Origin: Blastopirellula marina
GTDB taxonomy: Bacteria > Planctomycetota > Planctomycetia > Pirellulales > Thermoguttaceae
Reading direction: 5' to 3'
NCBI GenBank assembly: GCA_020721965.1
Contig: DYLS01000015.1
Coordinates: 1 to 51,695, forward strand
Length of the DNA: 51,695 nucleotides
A program made the position numbers and the translations under genes. Below the pieces are notes generated by a model, which was given only the letters and a program-made list of their open reading frames with translations, ran no database searches and was not told the DNA's origin. Position 1 is the first letter of the stretch. Each line of letters begins with the position of its first letter. This document shows, piece by piece, positions 34,968 to 44,689 of the stretch.

Positions 34968-36110
34968 ATGGGCCAGCGCGTCATCGATCCACCCCAGGTA
35001 GCACCGGACGAGCAGGGCACCCGGCCCGGCGGCTGGTGGCACCAAAAAGACGACAAGGTGGTCTGCGACCTTTGTCCCCGCGCTTGCGTGCTGGGCGAAG
35101 GGCAACGCGGGTTCTGCTTTGTGCGCCAGAATCTCGGCGGCCAGATGGTCTTAACAACCTATGGCCGCAGCACCGGTTTCTGCATCGATCCCATCGAGAA
35201 AAAACCCCTGAACCACTTCTTTCCCGGTAGCGCTGTGCTCTCCTTCGGTACGGCGGGATGCAACCTGGGCTGCAAGTTCTGCCAGAACTGGTCGATCTCC
35301 AAGTCGCGGGAGATACGCCAGTTGAGCGAGCGAGCGTCGCCCCAGGCTATTGCGGGCGCCACGCGGTCTCTGGGTTGCCAGAGCGTGGCCTATACCTACA
35401 ACGACCCCATCATTTTTGCCGAATATGCCATCGACACGGCCAAGGCCTGTCGCGAGGCGGGCATCCTGAATGTGGCAGTTACGTCGGGATACATCAGCCA
35501 CGCTGCCCGACCCGCCTTTTTCCGATTCATGGACGCCGCCAATGTCGATCTGAAAGGTTTTACCGAAGATTTTTATTGGAACCTTTGCAGCGGACACTTG
35601 CAGCCCGTGCTCGACACGCTCCGCTACCTAGTCCACGAAACCGACGTTTGGGTCGAGATCACGACCTTGCTAATCCCCAGGGCGAATGACTCGTCCGAGG
35701 AGCTTCGGCGCATGTGCGACTGGATCACGGAGCATTTGGGGACGGACGTGCCGCTGCATTTCACGGCCTTTCATCCCGACTTCCGTTTGCAAGACCGCGG
35801 CCCCACTCCCATCCAGACCCTGAACACCGCGTATGACATCGCCTGTCAGACGGGGTTGAAGTATGTGTATACGGGCAATTGTTACGACGTAGCGCGTCAA
35901 AGCACCTATTGCCCGGCTTGCCACCGCTGCGTGATCGAGCGGGAGGGCTACACCATTGGCCGATACTTTCTGAAAGGCAACCATTGTGCGCATTGCGGCG
36001 CGGAGGTGCATGGTCGTTTTGACGCTGCTGGACAGCCCGGCCAATGGGGCAGCCGGCGGCAGCCCGTCCCCATCGCAATGTTCGAGCAACGCATGAATCG
36101 AAAGGCTTGA
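34968..36110 (+). CDS. amrS: AmmeMemoRadiSam system radical SAM enzyme
   Basis: The product is 380 aa. An N-terminal cysteine motif (CDLCPRACVLGEGQRGFC) precedes the radical SAM motif GCNLGCKFCQNW. The pattern IDPIEKKPLNHFFPGS followed by VLSFGTAGCN is characteristic of the AmmeMemoRadiSam branch, relatives of pyruvate-formate-lyase-activating enzymes. AYTYNDPIIFAEYAIDTAKA and AANVDLKGFTEDFYWNLC also match. A C-terminal pair of CPAC and CAHC motifs suggests an additional metal site. The system's reaction is not established to my knowledge. The next gene carries both the AMMECR1 and Memo partners, so the full set lies in two consecutive genes. Confidence 0.94.
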   Translation: MGQRVIDPPQVAPDEQGTRPGGWWHQKDDKVVCDLCPRACVLGEGQRGFCFVRQNLGGQMVLTTYGRSTGFCIDPIEKKPLNHFFPGSAVLSFGTAGCNLGCKFCQNWSISKSREIRQLSERASPQAIAGATRSLGCQSVAYTYNDPIIFAEYAIDTAKACREAGILNVAVTSGYISHAARPAFFRFMDAANVDLKGFTEDFYWNLCSGHLQPVLDTLRYLVHETDVWVEITTLLIPRANDSSEELRRMCDWITEHLGTDVPLHFTAFHPDFRLQDRGPTPIQTLNTAYDIACQTGLKYVYTGNCYDVARQSTYCPACHRCVIEREGYTIGRYFLKGNHCAHCGAEVHGRFDAAGQPGQWGSRRQPVPIAMFEQRMNRKA

Positions 36111-36442
36111 GAGCGGCGGGATCGGCAGGAGTTGACACCGACCGATGGATCGGGCAAACCGATCGAAAGCCTCGAACAAAGAGATCGAAGCAATCGGGCG
36201 GGTCGCTCCGGGCGGCCTTGGGCGAGCGTCAGGGTGCGTACCGATCCGGCAATTCCCAAGCCACGTAAAGCGAGCCGGTAGTCGCAAGATGTCGGTCTGC
36301 GATTCAAAATAAAGGCGCTGGCGATCCCAGGTCGATTCTCACAGCAGGTCGGCCCTGGATTCGTCGCGACGGTGAACTCGACTGCGAATCACCGGGAACC
36401 GAACCGATCCCTCGACTTTTTCTGTAAGCAAGGATGTTTGCC
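36111..36442. other. Intergenic region inside the AmmeMemoRadiSam locus
   Basis: About 330 bp separate the radical SAM gene from the AMMECR1-Memo gene. The region is rich in GATCG-containing words but shows no phased tandem array, gene, terminator or consensus promoter. Confidence 0.4.
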
Positions 36443-38512
36443 ATGAACTTCACCTCCGCATCAGGGCAGCACGGCGTTCCGGAAAACGGTGGCGATAAGG
36501 TCGTGCCGCATCCGCCTCAACTTTCGCCGGCTGATCGCGAGACGGTCTTACGGACCGCCGCCCAATGGGTCGCGGCATTTGTGGGGGGACCGGCGACCGG
36601 CAACGTCCCGCCCTTGCCGCAGGAGGTCGGCTCGCTTCCCGTCTGGGGAGTCTTCGTGAGCCTCAAGCGGGGCGAAAAGCTCCGCGCGTGTTGTGGGTGG
36701 CTGGGTGAGAGCATTACCTTGGGCACGGCCCTGCGGTCGGCGGCAGAGCTGTCCGCCAAACACGATCTGCGTTTTCCGCCCATCCGGCCGGAGGAACTGC
36801 CCGACCTGACCGTCGAGGTCTGGCTCCTGTGGGGGCTGGAGACCGTCACGGAAAAAGGAGAGGCCCGCATTCAAGCGGTGGAAATTGGGCGTCACGGCCT
36901 CATGATTTCGCGTGGCCAATCCTCGGGCCTCCTTCTGCCTGGGGTAGCCACGGAGCACGGCTTCGACGCGCGGACCTTTTTGGAACACGTCTGCTTGAAA
37001 GCCGGTTTGCCGCGCAGTGCGTGGCTCGAAGCGGATACCGAACTGAAGCGATTCGAGGGCTTTGCGCTCAGGGCAGCGGTACGGGACTTTGGGGACGACG
37101 CCTCGGGCATCACCCACAGTTCGAGCGCAACTGGACCGGGGCGGGGGGATGTAAAGCGATTGGCGGCCCTGGCGCGGAACAATCTGGGGGCCTTGGCCTT
37201 CGGGGCGGTGCCCACTTGGTATGCGCCCAATCTCTACGACGGTCAGGTGCAAGGATTGGTCCTGACGATCAAAACGGCGGACCAGGGCGAGCGGGTGCTG
37301 GAGGCGGGTCGTGTGCTGCCTGCCGCCGAGATTCCCTTGCAGGCCACCTTGGCCGATCTGATCAAAACTGCCCTGTCCGGCCTCGAATCGGTAAGGCAAG
37401 ACCCCCAGTCGGTCTCGGCCCTCCGCGTGGGTTTGACCGTCTTGCGAAATCCACGAAGGCTAGGAACAGGTCCCACCTGTGATTTGACAGACTTCGACCC
37501 TCAGACGCACGCGCTATGCGTGGTTTGGGAGGATCGCTGGGCGCTCGCGTTTGATCCCCAAGCCGGCAAGGAAGCCGTGCTCCGCCAGGCATTGGCACGT
37601 CTGCGATGCGCCGCGGCGGAGGAGGCCGCAATTTGGCGACTGGATTGCTTGGGGACAGAGCCGCGGATCGAATTGGGAAACGTTCGATTGCCGCTGGCTG
37701 GGGCCTCTGTGCGACGCCCCGCCGTAGCCGGTCGCTTTTATCCCGAAGACCCAAAAGAACTCAACGAAGCCCTCCAGTCCATGCTGCCGAAGGATCGCGG
37801 CAACGAGAAATGGGCGGGGGCGCTCGTACCACATGCGGGCTGGATCTATTCTGGCAAGCTGGCCGCCCAGGTCTTTGCACGGATCAAGTTTCCCTCCAAG
37901 GTGCTGATCTTCGGACCCAAGCACGTCCCGCAGGGTTCCGATTGGGCGGTAGCGCCGCACCGCACCTGGGCCTTGCCGGGTTTGAGCCTGCACTCCGACC
38001 CCGAACTGGCGCAGCGGATCGCGGAGTGTGTGCCCCCCTTTGAGGCCGACGCCGTTGCCCATGCCGCCGAGCACTGCATCGAGGTCCAACTCCCTATCGT
38101 GGCGCGTTTGGCGCCTGCTTCTCAGGTGATCGGCCTCGTCCTGCGCGAGGGCACTTACGATATGCTATGCCAGGCCGCCGATGCCTTGGCGAAACTCCTC
38201 GAATCCCTCCCCGAGCTGCCGCTCTTGGTCGTTTCCACGGATATGCACCACTACTCCGACGATGCCACGACGCGAAAATTGGATGCGGCGGCCATCGCGG
38301 CCCTGCGGAATCTGGACTCCCGACAACTTTGGGACACCGTTCGCCAGCGCGGCGTCAAGATGTGCGGCTATCGCCCTGTCGTGCTGGTCATGGAAACGCT
38401 CCGCCGCCTGGGGAAACTCCACCGTTGCGAACCGGTCGGCTATGCCACCAGCGCGGATGCCTCGGGCGACACCCGCGAGGTGGTGGGTTACGCCGGGTTG
38501 CTGTGGAATTGA
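36443..38512 (+). CDS. AMMECR1-Memo fusion protein of the AmmeMemoRadiSam system
   Basis: The product is 689 aa from the ATG at 36443 (AAGG nine nt upstream; an ATG three codons earlier is possible). Residues about 28-215 form an AMMECR1 domain, where the usual LRGCIG motif reads LRACCGWLGES. Residues about 235-415 are a middle region I do not recognise (ALAFGAVPTWYAPNLYDGQV, then TCDLTDFDPQTHALCVVWED). Residues about 420-688 form a Memo domain: VRRPAVAGRFYPEDP, LVPHAGWIYSG and GPKHVPQGSDWA supply the histidines, EHCIEVQLPIV follows, and KMCGYRPVVLV has the conserved cysteine. The two domains are usually separate proteins (A and B). It follows the radical SAM partner on the same strand. Confidence 0.9.
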   Translation: MNFTSASGQHGVPENGGDKVVPHPPQLSPADRETVLRTAAQWVAAFVGGPATGNVPPLPQEVGSLPVWGVFVSLKRGEKLRACCGWLGESITLGTALRSAAELSAKHDLRFPPIRPEELPDLTVEVWLLWGLETVTEKGEARIQAVEIGRHGLMISRGQSSGLLLPGVATEHGFDARTFLEHVCLKAGLPRSAWLEADTELKRFEGFALRAAVRDFGDDASGITHSSSATGPGRGDVKRLAALARNNLGALAFGAVPTWYAPNLYDGQVQGLVLTIKTADQGERVLEAGRVLPAAEIPLQATLADLIKTALSGLESVRQDPQSVSALRVGLTVLRNPRRLGTGPTCDLTDFDPQTHALCVVWEDRWALAFDPQAGKEAVLRQALARLRCAAAEEAAIWRLDCLGTEPRIELGNVRLPLAGASVRRPAVAGRFYPEDPKELNEALQSMLPKDRGNEKWAGALVPHAGWIYSGKLAAQVFARIKFPSKVLIFGPKHVPQGSDWAVAPHRTWALPGLSLHSDPELAQRIAECVPPFEADAVAHAAEHCIEVQLPIVARLAPASQVIGLVLREGTYDMLCQAADALAKLLESLPELPLLVVSTDMHHYSDDATTRKLDAAAIAALRNLDSRQLWDTVRQRGVKMCGYRPVVLVMETLRRLGKLHRCEPVGYATSADASGDTREVVGYAGLLWN

Positions 38513-38606
38513 TATATTTGGCCGATCCCGGGTAAGATAGGGCAAGAGGCAGCCCCACGCGGAATCTGCATTCTCGGAACATTCCAGCCCCACGTGCACC
38601 ACATTC

Positions 38607-39254
38607 ATGAGCGACGACTTCGATCCCTATCGCAAATGGTTGGGCATCCCGCCCAGCGAACAGCCGCCCAACCACTACCGCTTGCTGGGAATCGCCCCCT
38701 TCGAAACGGATCGGGAGGTGATACAGAACGCGGCGGATCGTCAGATGGGGCATGTGCGAAAGTTCCAGGCGGGGCCGTACGCAAGCGACTGTCAAAAGCT
38801 GCTCAACGAACTCGCCGCCGCCCGGGTCTGCCTGCTCGATCCCGCACGGAAGCGAGAGTATGATCAACGTCTGTTCACGGAGTTTCGCGCGTCGGGTAAA
38901 CCACTGCCGTATCCCGTCGCCGAGGCCTGGTCCGCTGAGAGCACGGCGCCAGAACACGGTTCCGAAACGGGTCAGGCCGAGGAAGACGGTCCCGCCCTGA
39001 AGGTCCGTCCCATCCCGCCGGCGCCAACAACCGTCCGCTTCAACGCCGATCTGGCGGAGGAAAAGGAGGGCTGGCAGTTTTCGGACCCAACGGCTACGTC
39101 ACGGGCAACATCTCGACCTACCCACTTCGTGTACCGCCGGCGATCCGATCCGTGGCGCAGCCCTATGACGCTGGCCCTGCTGGTCGTCCTGCTACTTCTC
39201 GTTGCCACGGGAGGAATCTTGCTGGTCGTATTTCGCGACGAGCTGTTTCGATAA
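38607..39254 (+). CDS. Planctomycete J-domain-like membrane protein
   Basis: The product is 215 aa. The N-terminus DPYRKWLGIPPSEQPPNHYR begins a region that recurs at the start of many planctomycete proteins. It continues as YRLLGIAPFETDREVIQNAA, RQMGHVRKFQ and LNELAAARVCLLDPARKREY, which resembles a DnaJ J-domain without the HPD triad. A disordered Glu/Pro-rich stretch (about 105-165) leads to one C-terminal transmembrane helix (LALLVVLLLLVATGGILLVV), so this is probably a tail-anchored protein facing the cytoplasm. The function is unknown. Its last 92 bp overlap the end of the convergent Wzy-like gene. Confidence 0.8.
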   Translation: MSDDFDPYRKWLGIPPSEQPPNHYRLLGIAPFETDREVIQNAADRQMGHVRKFQAGPYASDCQKLLNELAAARVCLLDPARKREYDQRLFTEFRASGKPLPYPVAEAWSAESTAPEHGSETGQAEEDGPALKVRPIPPAPTTVRFNADLAEEKEGWQFSDPTATSRATSRPTHFVYRRRSDPWRSPMTLALLVVLLLLVATGGILLVVFRDELFR

Positions 39255-40731
39255 CAGCAGAGCCACGGCATAACCCTGCGGTAGCGAAAAGGAGCAGATT
39301 GACCTGCGGGATGATCGACACGTCATGGAACAGGCCATTCACGGCATAACCGATGATGGTTGCGCCCAGGAGCAAGGCCGTCCCACGCCCTGGCCGGTGC
39401 TGGGAGGAATCATAAACTCTGCGGTGGGCCTCGCGGAACCAGAGGCCCAGCATGAGGAGAAATCCAGCCAATCCCACGACGCCGGTTTCCACCAGCAGCG
39501 AGAGGAACACGTTGTGTTGCGTGTAGGGCCTTGCTCGTTCGAGGGGATAGGGGCCAGTGCGTTCCGACAAATAGGGGAGCTTCGCGCGATCGTATTGTCC
39601 CAAACCAAAACCGAGTAGCGGTCGGTCCTCGACCATACGCAGAGCAAGGGAGGCCAAAATGGGCCGCAGCCGCACGGATTCGGCCGCCGCGGAGGCGTTG
39701 AGGTCTCGATCGCGCTTCAGTTCCAGCACCTTGCCGGAGAGCAATACGGCGGCCAGCACCGCGGCAGCCAAACCGGTCAGCACGAGGCGTCGGCGGAGTT
39801 CCGGCCGCGTGATCCCCGCCGCCAGCCACAACGTTGCAGCCCCCGCCGCCAGCCAAACGCTCCGCGTGAGCGTGGCAACCTGCCCGAATCCGATGAGAGC
39901 ACCGGCCAGGACCAGCAACAAGCGCCGTCGTTGGGACGCCGCGGGCCACAGTGCCCAGAGCGCCGCCCAGGCCGCCAGCAATAGCACCCCATTGCCGACG
40001 GGATTGAGGAGCGGTCCCCGCGCGCGGCCGAAGAACTCCGCATAATCCCGCGACGCAATGTAGCGTGGCCAGATCCAGCCTGTTGCCCCGGATACCTCAC
40101 AAATGGCGATGAGGGCGAGATACACTCCAACCACCGCACAAATCATCAGCGCGGTTTGCTCCCCACGCGAGCCGATCGCCCCCGTTCGCAAGGCGAGGTA
40201 CACTCCCAGCGGCATGGCGTAATAGAATAACCAGCGCGACAGCGCCGCCTGCACGTCTCCATCGGCAGCCGCAGCCCATCCGGCAGATACCGCCAAATAC
40301 AACACCCAAACGCAGGGTATCCAGTCGGTCGCCAAGTCAAAGGTAATCCATCGCCCAAGCGAGCGATCTTGCCGCGGATCGTGAGTGCTGCATTGCATCG
40401 GCCAGCCGCACCAGAGGGAGGTCACGGCGCTGTCCCGCATTCCAAGCCCTCCTCGGGCCACTGGCGCGGAGATCGGCTGGGAATCGCGTGATCGCGCCCA
40501 CCACGCCCATTGGACGAGCATTACAACCCAAAGGACGCGGTCGATGGTGATAGGAATCGGTGAGGTCTCCCAATGGAAGAAGGGATAGCCGAGAAACACC
40601 GCGGCCAGCACGACGCCCGCGGCGGTCGCCGCCGGTCCGAACGCAACAACGAACCGTCCTCCCCATGTCGCCAAAAGGAGCGCCGCCAGCCCGGCGAAGA
40701 ATGCGAGGTCGGAGGCCGTCACAGTAACCAT
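39163..40731 (-). CDS. O-antigen ligase/polymerase-like (Wzy/WaaL family) membrane protein
   Basis: The product is 522 aa from the ATG at 40731, with AGGAG ten nt upstream; an ATG at 40770 would overlap the preceding gene. About ten to twelve transmembrane helices are visible. The family's periplasmic-loop pattern is clear: RPLLGFGLGQYDRAKLPYLS, then RPYTQHNVFLSLLVETGVVG, as in Wzy_C/O-antigen ligase domains. RARGPLLNPVGNGVLLLAAW lies before it. The protein would polymerise or attach polysaccharide repeat units at the outer face of the inner membrane. It follows the Wzz-like gene by 20 bp. The tail (RREIRPARFLPWQREVAGRP) overlaps the end of the J-domain-like gene on the other strand by 92 bp. 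Confidence 0.87.
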   Translation of the reverse strand: MVTVTASDLAFFAGLAALLLATWGGRFVVAFGPAATAAGVVLAAVFLGYPFFHWETSPIPITIDRVLWVVMLVQWAWWARSRDSQPISAPVARGGLGMRDSAVTSLWCGWPMQCSTHDPRQDRSLGRWITFDLATDWIPCVWVLYLAVSAGWAAAADGDVQAALSRWLFYYAMPLGVYLALRTGAIGSRGEQTALMICAVVGVYLALIAICEVSGATGWIWPRYIASRDYAEFFGRARGPLLNPVGNGVLLLAAWAALWALWPAASQRRRLLLVLAGALIGFGQVATLTRSVWLAAGAATLWLAAGITRPELRRRLVLTGLAAAVLAAVLLSGKVLELKRDRDLNASAAAESVRLRPILASLALRMVEDRPLLGFGLGQYDRAKLPYLSERTGPYPLERARPYTQHNVFLSLLVETGVVGLAGFLLMLGLWFREAHRRVYDSSQHRPGRGTALLLGATIIGYAVNGLFHDVSIIPQVNLLLFATAGLCRGSAVIETARREIRPARFLPWQREVAGRPAGPAS

Positions 40732-40751
40732 GGGTGTACGGCTCCTGGCGA

Positions 40752-42572
40752 TCAAGTATTGCTGGAGCATCCCGCCGCCGCGTTGACCAGCGCCGCCGTA
40801 AAGCTCAGGGCGTGATGATCCGTGCCAGTCGGCAGACGCCCGTCCTCCTCAGTCCATAGAGGCATCACGGATGGGCCTGCCAAAGCGGCTTCACGTGCAA
40901 CATCCTCTTCCTTCGCGGAGGGCTTGCTCATGGCCTGAGCCTCGGCCATCGGATCGGGCGAAGTCTCGCCTTCTGCTGCGAAGTGCAGTACAGGTTCTCC
41001 GCTGGGCGGCTCCTTCGTCGATGGGGCTGGCGTGCCTTGGACGTGCCGTGCTGCCTCGTCTTCACGGCTTGGTCGCGTCTCCGCGCCGCTGGGATTCGCG
41101 TCGGCGCTCGAATACGCCACCCATCGGCTCTCCGTAACAAAAGATGCAGCCGACCCGCCCGAGGATTCTTGCGGCGTCGGAAGGGCCGCGGTCTTTAGCG
41201 GTATACTCCAAGCCAAGATGCCGAGACCAAAGAGAATTCCCGCGACCAGTCCAACACCCAGCACGGCCGCCTTTCCTGGCCCGACCGGATCCAATCCCGC
41301 CTCGGCGTTTTCGATGGGGATCACGAGTTGGGCCGATGCCAGGGACTCGGCAGCTAGTCGCGCATCGTCCCTCCGCTGACGGGCAGTTTGCAAGACGGCC
41401 AGGCGTTGTTCCCGCTCGCTTACCAGATTGGCGTATTCTACTCGCTTTGCCGCCAGATCGCGGATTTCGCTGTCCAGCGTGGCGAGCCGGGACTGCACAA
41501 GCTCGCGTCTTGCCCGCAACTCGTCGCATTCCGACTTCAAGATTGACAGAAATGCGGCGACTTCCTCGGAGAGTCGGTCGTGAATCTCGCGTTCGGCCGC
41601 AGTGGCGGCCACGACGTCGGGGTGATTTTCCGTCATGCGGCTGCGTACTTCGGCCAGTTTGACCTGCGATTCGACCCAGGCCGTCTTCCACTTCTCGATA
41701 CTGGGTTCCTGTTTGATCAAGGCATTGGCGGCGTTCAATAGCCGTGCGGGATCGACCAGGGCGGATTGCACCTCTCGCAGCAGCCCTTCCGTGTCGGCAA
41801 GGCTGGTCTCGACGGCACGCAGTTCGGCGTTCCCCTCCAAGACTTTTCTGGTCAACGGCGTATCGTTGGAGGCGCCGGTAGCCCAGGCCCGCATCTCGGG
41901 CAAATAGGTACCCAGTTCCTTTTCCAGTGCTGCCAGTCGCCCGTTGATTACACGGAGTTCCGATTCGGCGGCGCGTACGGCTTGCTCCCATTCGGCCACG
42001 GCGGCCGCGGCCCGCTCCCGCCGCAGAAGGCGCCATTTCTCGTCGGCCCGCCGACAAAGGCTCTCGACGAGCTTGATGGCCCGGCCGCGATCCTCGTCAC
42101 GAATCCGAAGGCACAGAATATCCGATGAACCGAGATCGGCCCCCTGCGGCGGCGTGATCTGGATCGCCTTGCGGAGCCGCTCGATCTGCCGCAATGGGAT
42201 CTGCGCGATCCTCTCGCCCCCTGCGGGGGAGGCCGCCTTGCCGTCCACCTCACGCAGCGTCGCCTCCAGTACGTCCCGGGAACGCACCAGTTCCACCAAG
42301 GTCTCCTGTAACGATTTCCGCTGATCACCGTCCAGCCAGCGGGAATCTCCCTCCAACGATGCGGCCTGCGGGCGCACGCTGACAGTTTGTGTCGCCTCCC
42401 ACTGGGCTGGGCGGACGATCACGTACGCCACGGTGGCCAGCCACACCACCAGCGCCGGCAGCAGCCACACGGCGGGGCGCCGCCAGGCCAGTTGCCAAAA
42501 GCCACTCGACGGTTGCGAGTCTCCCACAAACCTCGAACGCCCTTCGGCGCTACCTCGAAACCAGTCCACCAT
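40752..42572 (-). CDS. Wzz/GumC-like polysaccharide chain-length protein
   Basis: The product is 606 aa from the ATG at 42572, with GGAGA seven nt upstream. An N-terminal transmembrane helix (about residues 35-58, VWLLPALVVWLATVAYVIV) and a second one near 435-460 (AAVLGVGLVAGILFGLGILA) enclose a long periplasmic region. That region is mostly helical, with coiled-coil heptads at about 185-225 and 330-400 (ELRARRELVQSRLATLDSEI). This is the layout of polysaccharide co-polymerases that set chain length. No tyrosine kinase domain follows the second helix; instead there is a disordered tail of about 140 residues. The Wzy-like gene lies directly downstream. Confidence 0.88.
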   Translation of the reverse strand: MVDWFRGSAEGRSRFVGDSQPSSGFWQLAWRRPAVWLLPALVVWLATVAYVIVRPAQWEATQTVSVRPQAASLEGDSRWLDGDQRKSLQETLVELVRSRDVLEATLREVDGKAASPAGGERIAQIPLRQIERLRKAIQITPPQGADLGSSDILCLRIRDEDRGRAIKLVESLCRRADEKWRLLRRERAAAAVAEWEQAVRAAESELRVINGRLAALEKELGTYLPEMRAWATGASNDTPLTRKVLEGNAELRAVETSLADTEGLLREVQSALVDPARLLNAANALIKQEPSIEKWKTAWVESQVKLAEVRSRMTENHPDVVAATAAEREIHDRLSEEVAAFLSILKSECDELRARRELVQSRLATLDSEIRDLAAKRVEYANLVSEREQRLAVLQTARQRRDDARLAAESLASAQLVIPIENAEAGLDPVGPGKAAVLGVGLVAGILFGLGILAWSIPLKTAALPTPQESSGGSAASFVTESRWVAYSSADANPSGAETRPSREDEAARHVQGTPAPSTKEPPSGEPVLHFAAEGETSPDPMAEAQAMSKPSAKEEDVAREAALAGPSVMPLWTEEDGRLPTGTDHHALSFTAALVNAAAGCSSNT

Positions 42573-43189
42573 ATCCAAATCTCCTGCATCCCGCAGCGAA
42601 AGCGGTGAAAATCATCGTCAGTGTATGACTCGGCCACTTGTCATCCCGCGAACCCCCGGTGCATCGCAATGCCGGGCGGCGACAGGCCCTTAAGGTAACC
42701 GGTCACGGGTAAAACAATGCAGAAAACGCGGTGCTTTCACCAGCCGTATAACAAAGACGCCCTGTTCGTGGACCCCGATTGCTCAAGGGAACCACGAAAA
42801 GTGATAACCGATACGGCGTGACACCTCGAATCTTCCGAGTACGGTTACGCCTTAAGTAAACCTAGCTCACATCAACGACGGCACCCGGGACCCAACAGGC
42901 GACGAACTTTCATTTTCCAGCAACCACCTAAGGCCGATCGTGCGGATTCTGGCGACTTTGGCGGACACGCGATTGAGATGCGGAATGAATTTGTGCCGAG
43001 ATGGAGAATAATTGCAGGCGACGCTTGCGTTACTCCCCGAATGTCCCACACTTTTCAAAGACCGCTTCAACGATTGCATCCGAAACCGGGGCGAAATGAA
43101 GCGATTCGCACGCCAAACGTCAGGCAAACGGGACATGCGCACTCGCGGGAGACGCGACCCTCCGAGGGTGCCGCCATAGGAATCCATAC
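42573..43189. other. Divergent intergenic region of the polysaccharide locus
   Basis: About 620 bp separate the minus-strand wzz/wzy-like pair from the plus-strand acetyltransferase gene, so promoters for both directions are expected here. No convincing -10/-35 pair, operator palindrome or gene was found. A minus-strand frame through 42867-43760 has Arg/Pro-rich, shadow-like content. Confidence 0.5.
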
Positions 43190-44521
43190 ATGAGTAGCTT
43201 GCTGCTAGCGTCAGAGCCTGTTCCGTCGCAGCTTGCCCCGCCGCGTGCCACGGTCGGGCCGTCCACCGGCCGCGTGCTGCGGTTGCGATCCCTCCAGGAG
43301 GTCGAACGTTACGCCGACGCATGGGACGCCCTTGCCGGCGACCATCCTTTCCGTGGCCGGACATGGAGCATGAACTGGTGGCAAACGTATGGGCAGCCCT
43401 CCACCTGGCGTCGGTCGGTCGAGCTTGCCGTCCTGCTTTGGATCGACGGCGAGAACGAGGTACTCGCCATCGCCCCCTGGTATCTTTCGCGGCATCCGCT
43501 GTGGGGTCGCGTGGTAGCCTTTCTGGGTAGTGGCGAAGTCTGCGGAGATTACCTGGCGATGCTGTGTCGCCCAGGCGAAGAGGACCTGGCTGCCCAACGA
43601 TTCGCGGAATACCTGCTACGCGATCGTTTTCCCGCGAAAGAGGCCGATTGTCCTGGCGACGGTTCGAATTCGCGGCAGTCAACCCACCTCCAGCCTTCCC
43701 GTCGCCATCGGCTTTCCTGGGATTGTCTGGAATTAAGCGGTGTGGAATCCGCCGAGCCAACCATGCGCGCGCTGGTCGACTACCTGCACGGGCACAACTG
43801 CCTGATCGATCATCAACCCGATGTCAACGGTTGGCAAATCCCCTTGCCCAACACATGGTCCGACTATATGGCTGGCCTCTCCGCCAATGCGCGGAGGCGA
43901 TTCCGTCGTTTATCAAAGATGTACTTCTCCGACCCGCGGCTCGAACTCCGCCGCGTGGAGACGCCGGACGCGTTGCAAACCGGGTTCGCTATTCTCGAAC
44001 AACTGCATCAGGCGCTATGGAAGAGCCGCGGAATGCCAGGCTGCTTTGCATCCCCTCGCTTTCGTCAATTCCATTGGCGGCTTGCGCACGACTTGTTGGC
44101 GCAGGGTCGCCTGAACCTGGTTTGGCTGGAGTGGGAAAACCGGCCGATCGTGGCTGAGTACCAATTTCTCTCCAAAACCACCGTTTACGCCTATCAGTCT
44201 GGGATGGCTCCCGACGCCTTGCACCTTTCGCCAGGAAATTTGGGAAACCTGATTTGCATCGACAGGGCCATTCGAGAAGGCTACCAAAGCTACGATTTTT
44301 GTCGCGGCGACGAACCGTATAAGGCGTATTTGGGGGCAAAACCGCGTCCCCTCTGCCGATGGCGGGTTTCGGCCCCGCACCCCTTGGCGAGACTCCGTTT
44401 TCGGTTGTGGCAGTTTGCCCGAGCAGTCAAGCGAACGCGCCGTAAGATGGATCGCCCGGCCTCCGTCGAGGCCGAAACCGATGCGCCTTGCAGCCCGGGT
44501 GAGCCTCATGCTCGCGAGTGA
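43190..44521 (+). CDS. CelD/BcsL-type GNAT acetyltransferase
   Basis: The product is 443 aa. It belongs to the GNAT-fold family often found in cellulose and exopolysaccharide loci. The N-terminal half has WDALAGDHPFRGRTWSMNWW and VLAIAPWYLSRHPLWGRVVA. The C-terminal half has ANARRRFRRLSKMY, RLNLVWLEWENRPIVAEYQF and YQSYDFCRGDEPYKAYLGAK, the last being the conserved family motif. The tail is basic. It would acylate a sugar or lipid intermediate; the donor and acceptor are unknown. It is the first plus-strand gene of the exopolysaccharide locus, followed by a deacetylase. Confidence 0.85.
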   Translation: MSSLLLASEPVPSQLAPPRATVGPSTGRVLRLRSLQEVERYADAWDALAGDHPFRGRTWSMNWWQTYGQPSTWRRSVELAVLLWIDGENEVLAIAPWYLSRHPLWGRVVAFLGSGEVCGDYLAMLCRPGEEDLAAQRFAEYLLRDRFPAKEADCPGDGSNSRQSTHLQPSRRHRLSWDCLELSGVESAEPTMRALVDYLHGHNCLIDHQPDVNGWQIPLPNTWSDYMAGLSANARRRFRRLSKMYFSDPRLELRRVETPDALQTGFAILEQLHQALWKSRGMPGCFASPRFRQFHWRLAHDLLAQGRLNLVWLEWENRPIVAEYQFLSKTTVYAYQSGMAPDALHLSPGNLGNLICIDRAIREGYQSYDFCRGDEPYKAYLGAKPRPLCRWRVSAPHPLARLRFRLWQFARAVKRTRRKMDRPASVEAETDAPCSPGEPHARE

Positions 44522-44689
44522 TCCGCAACGAATTGGCAGCGGATTGGCAATACCATCACAGGCATTACCGGCAGGATGGGGCGATTTTTCCCACACGACT
44601 TTTCTTCGTAACCGTTCACGGCTGAGCTATAACGGAAACGATTTGCGAAACAGCGAGGATTGTTCGGAGGTTCCTTCGGTCTGGAATGG

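Noticed and set aside
42867-43760. Minus-strand open frame of about 297 codons
   Set aside because: Much of it is opposite the acetyltransferase gene, and the rest is Arg/Pro-rich without similarity or a start signal.
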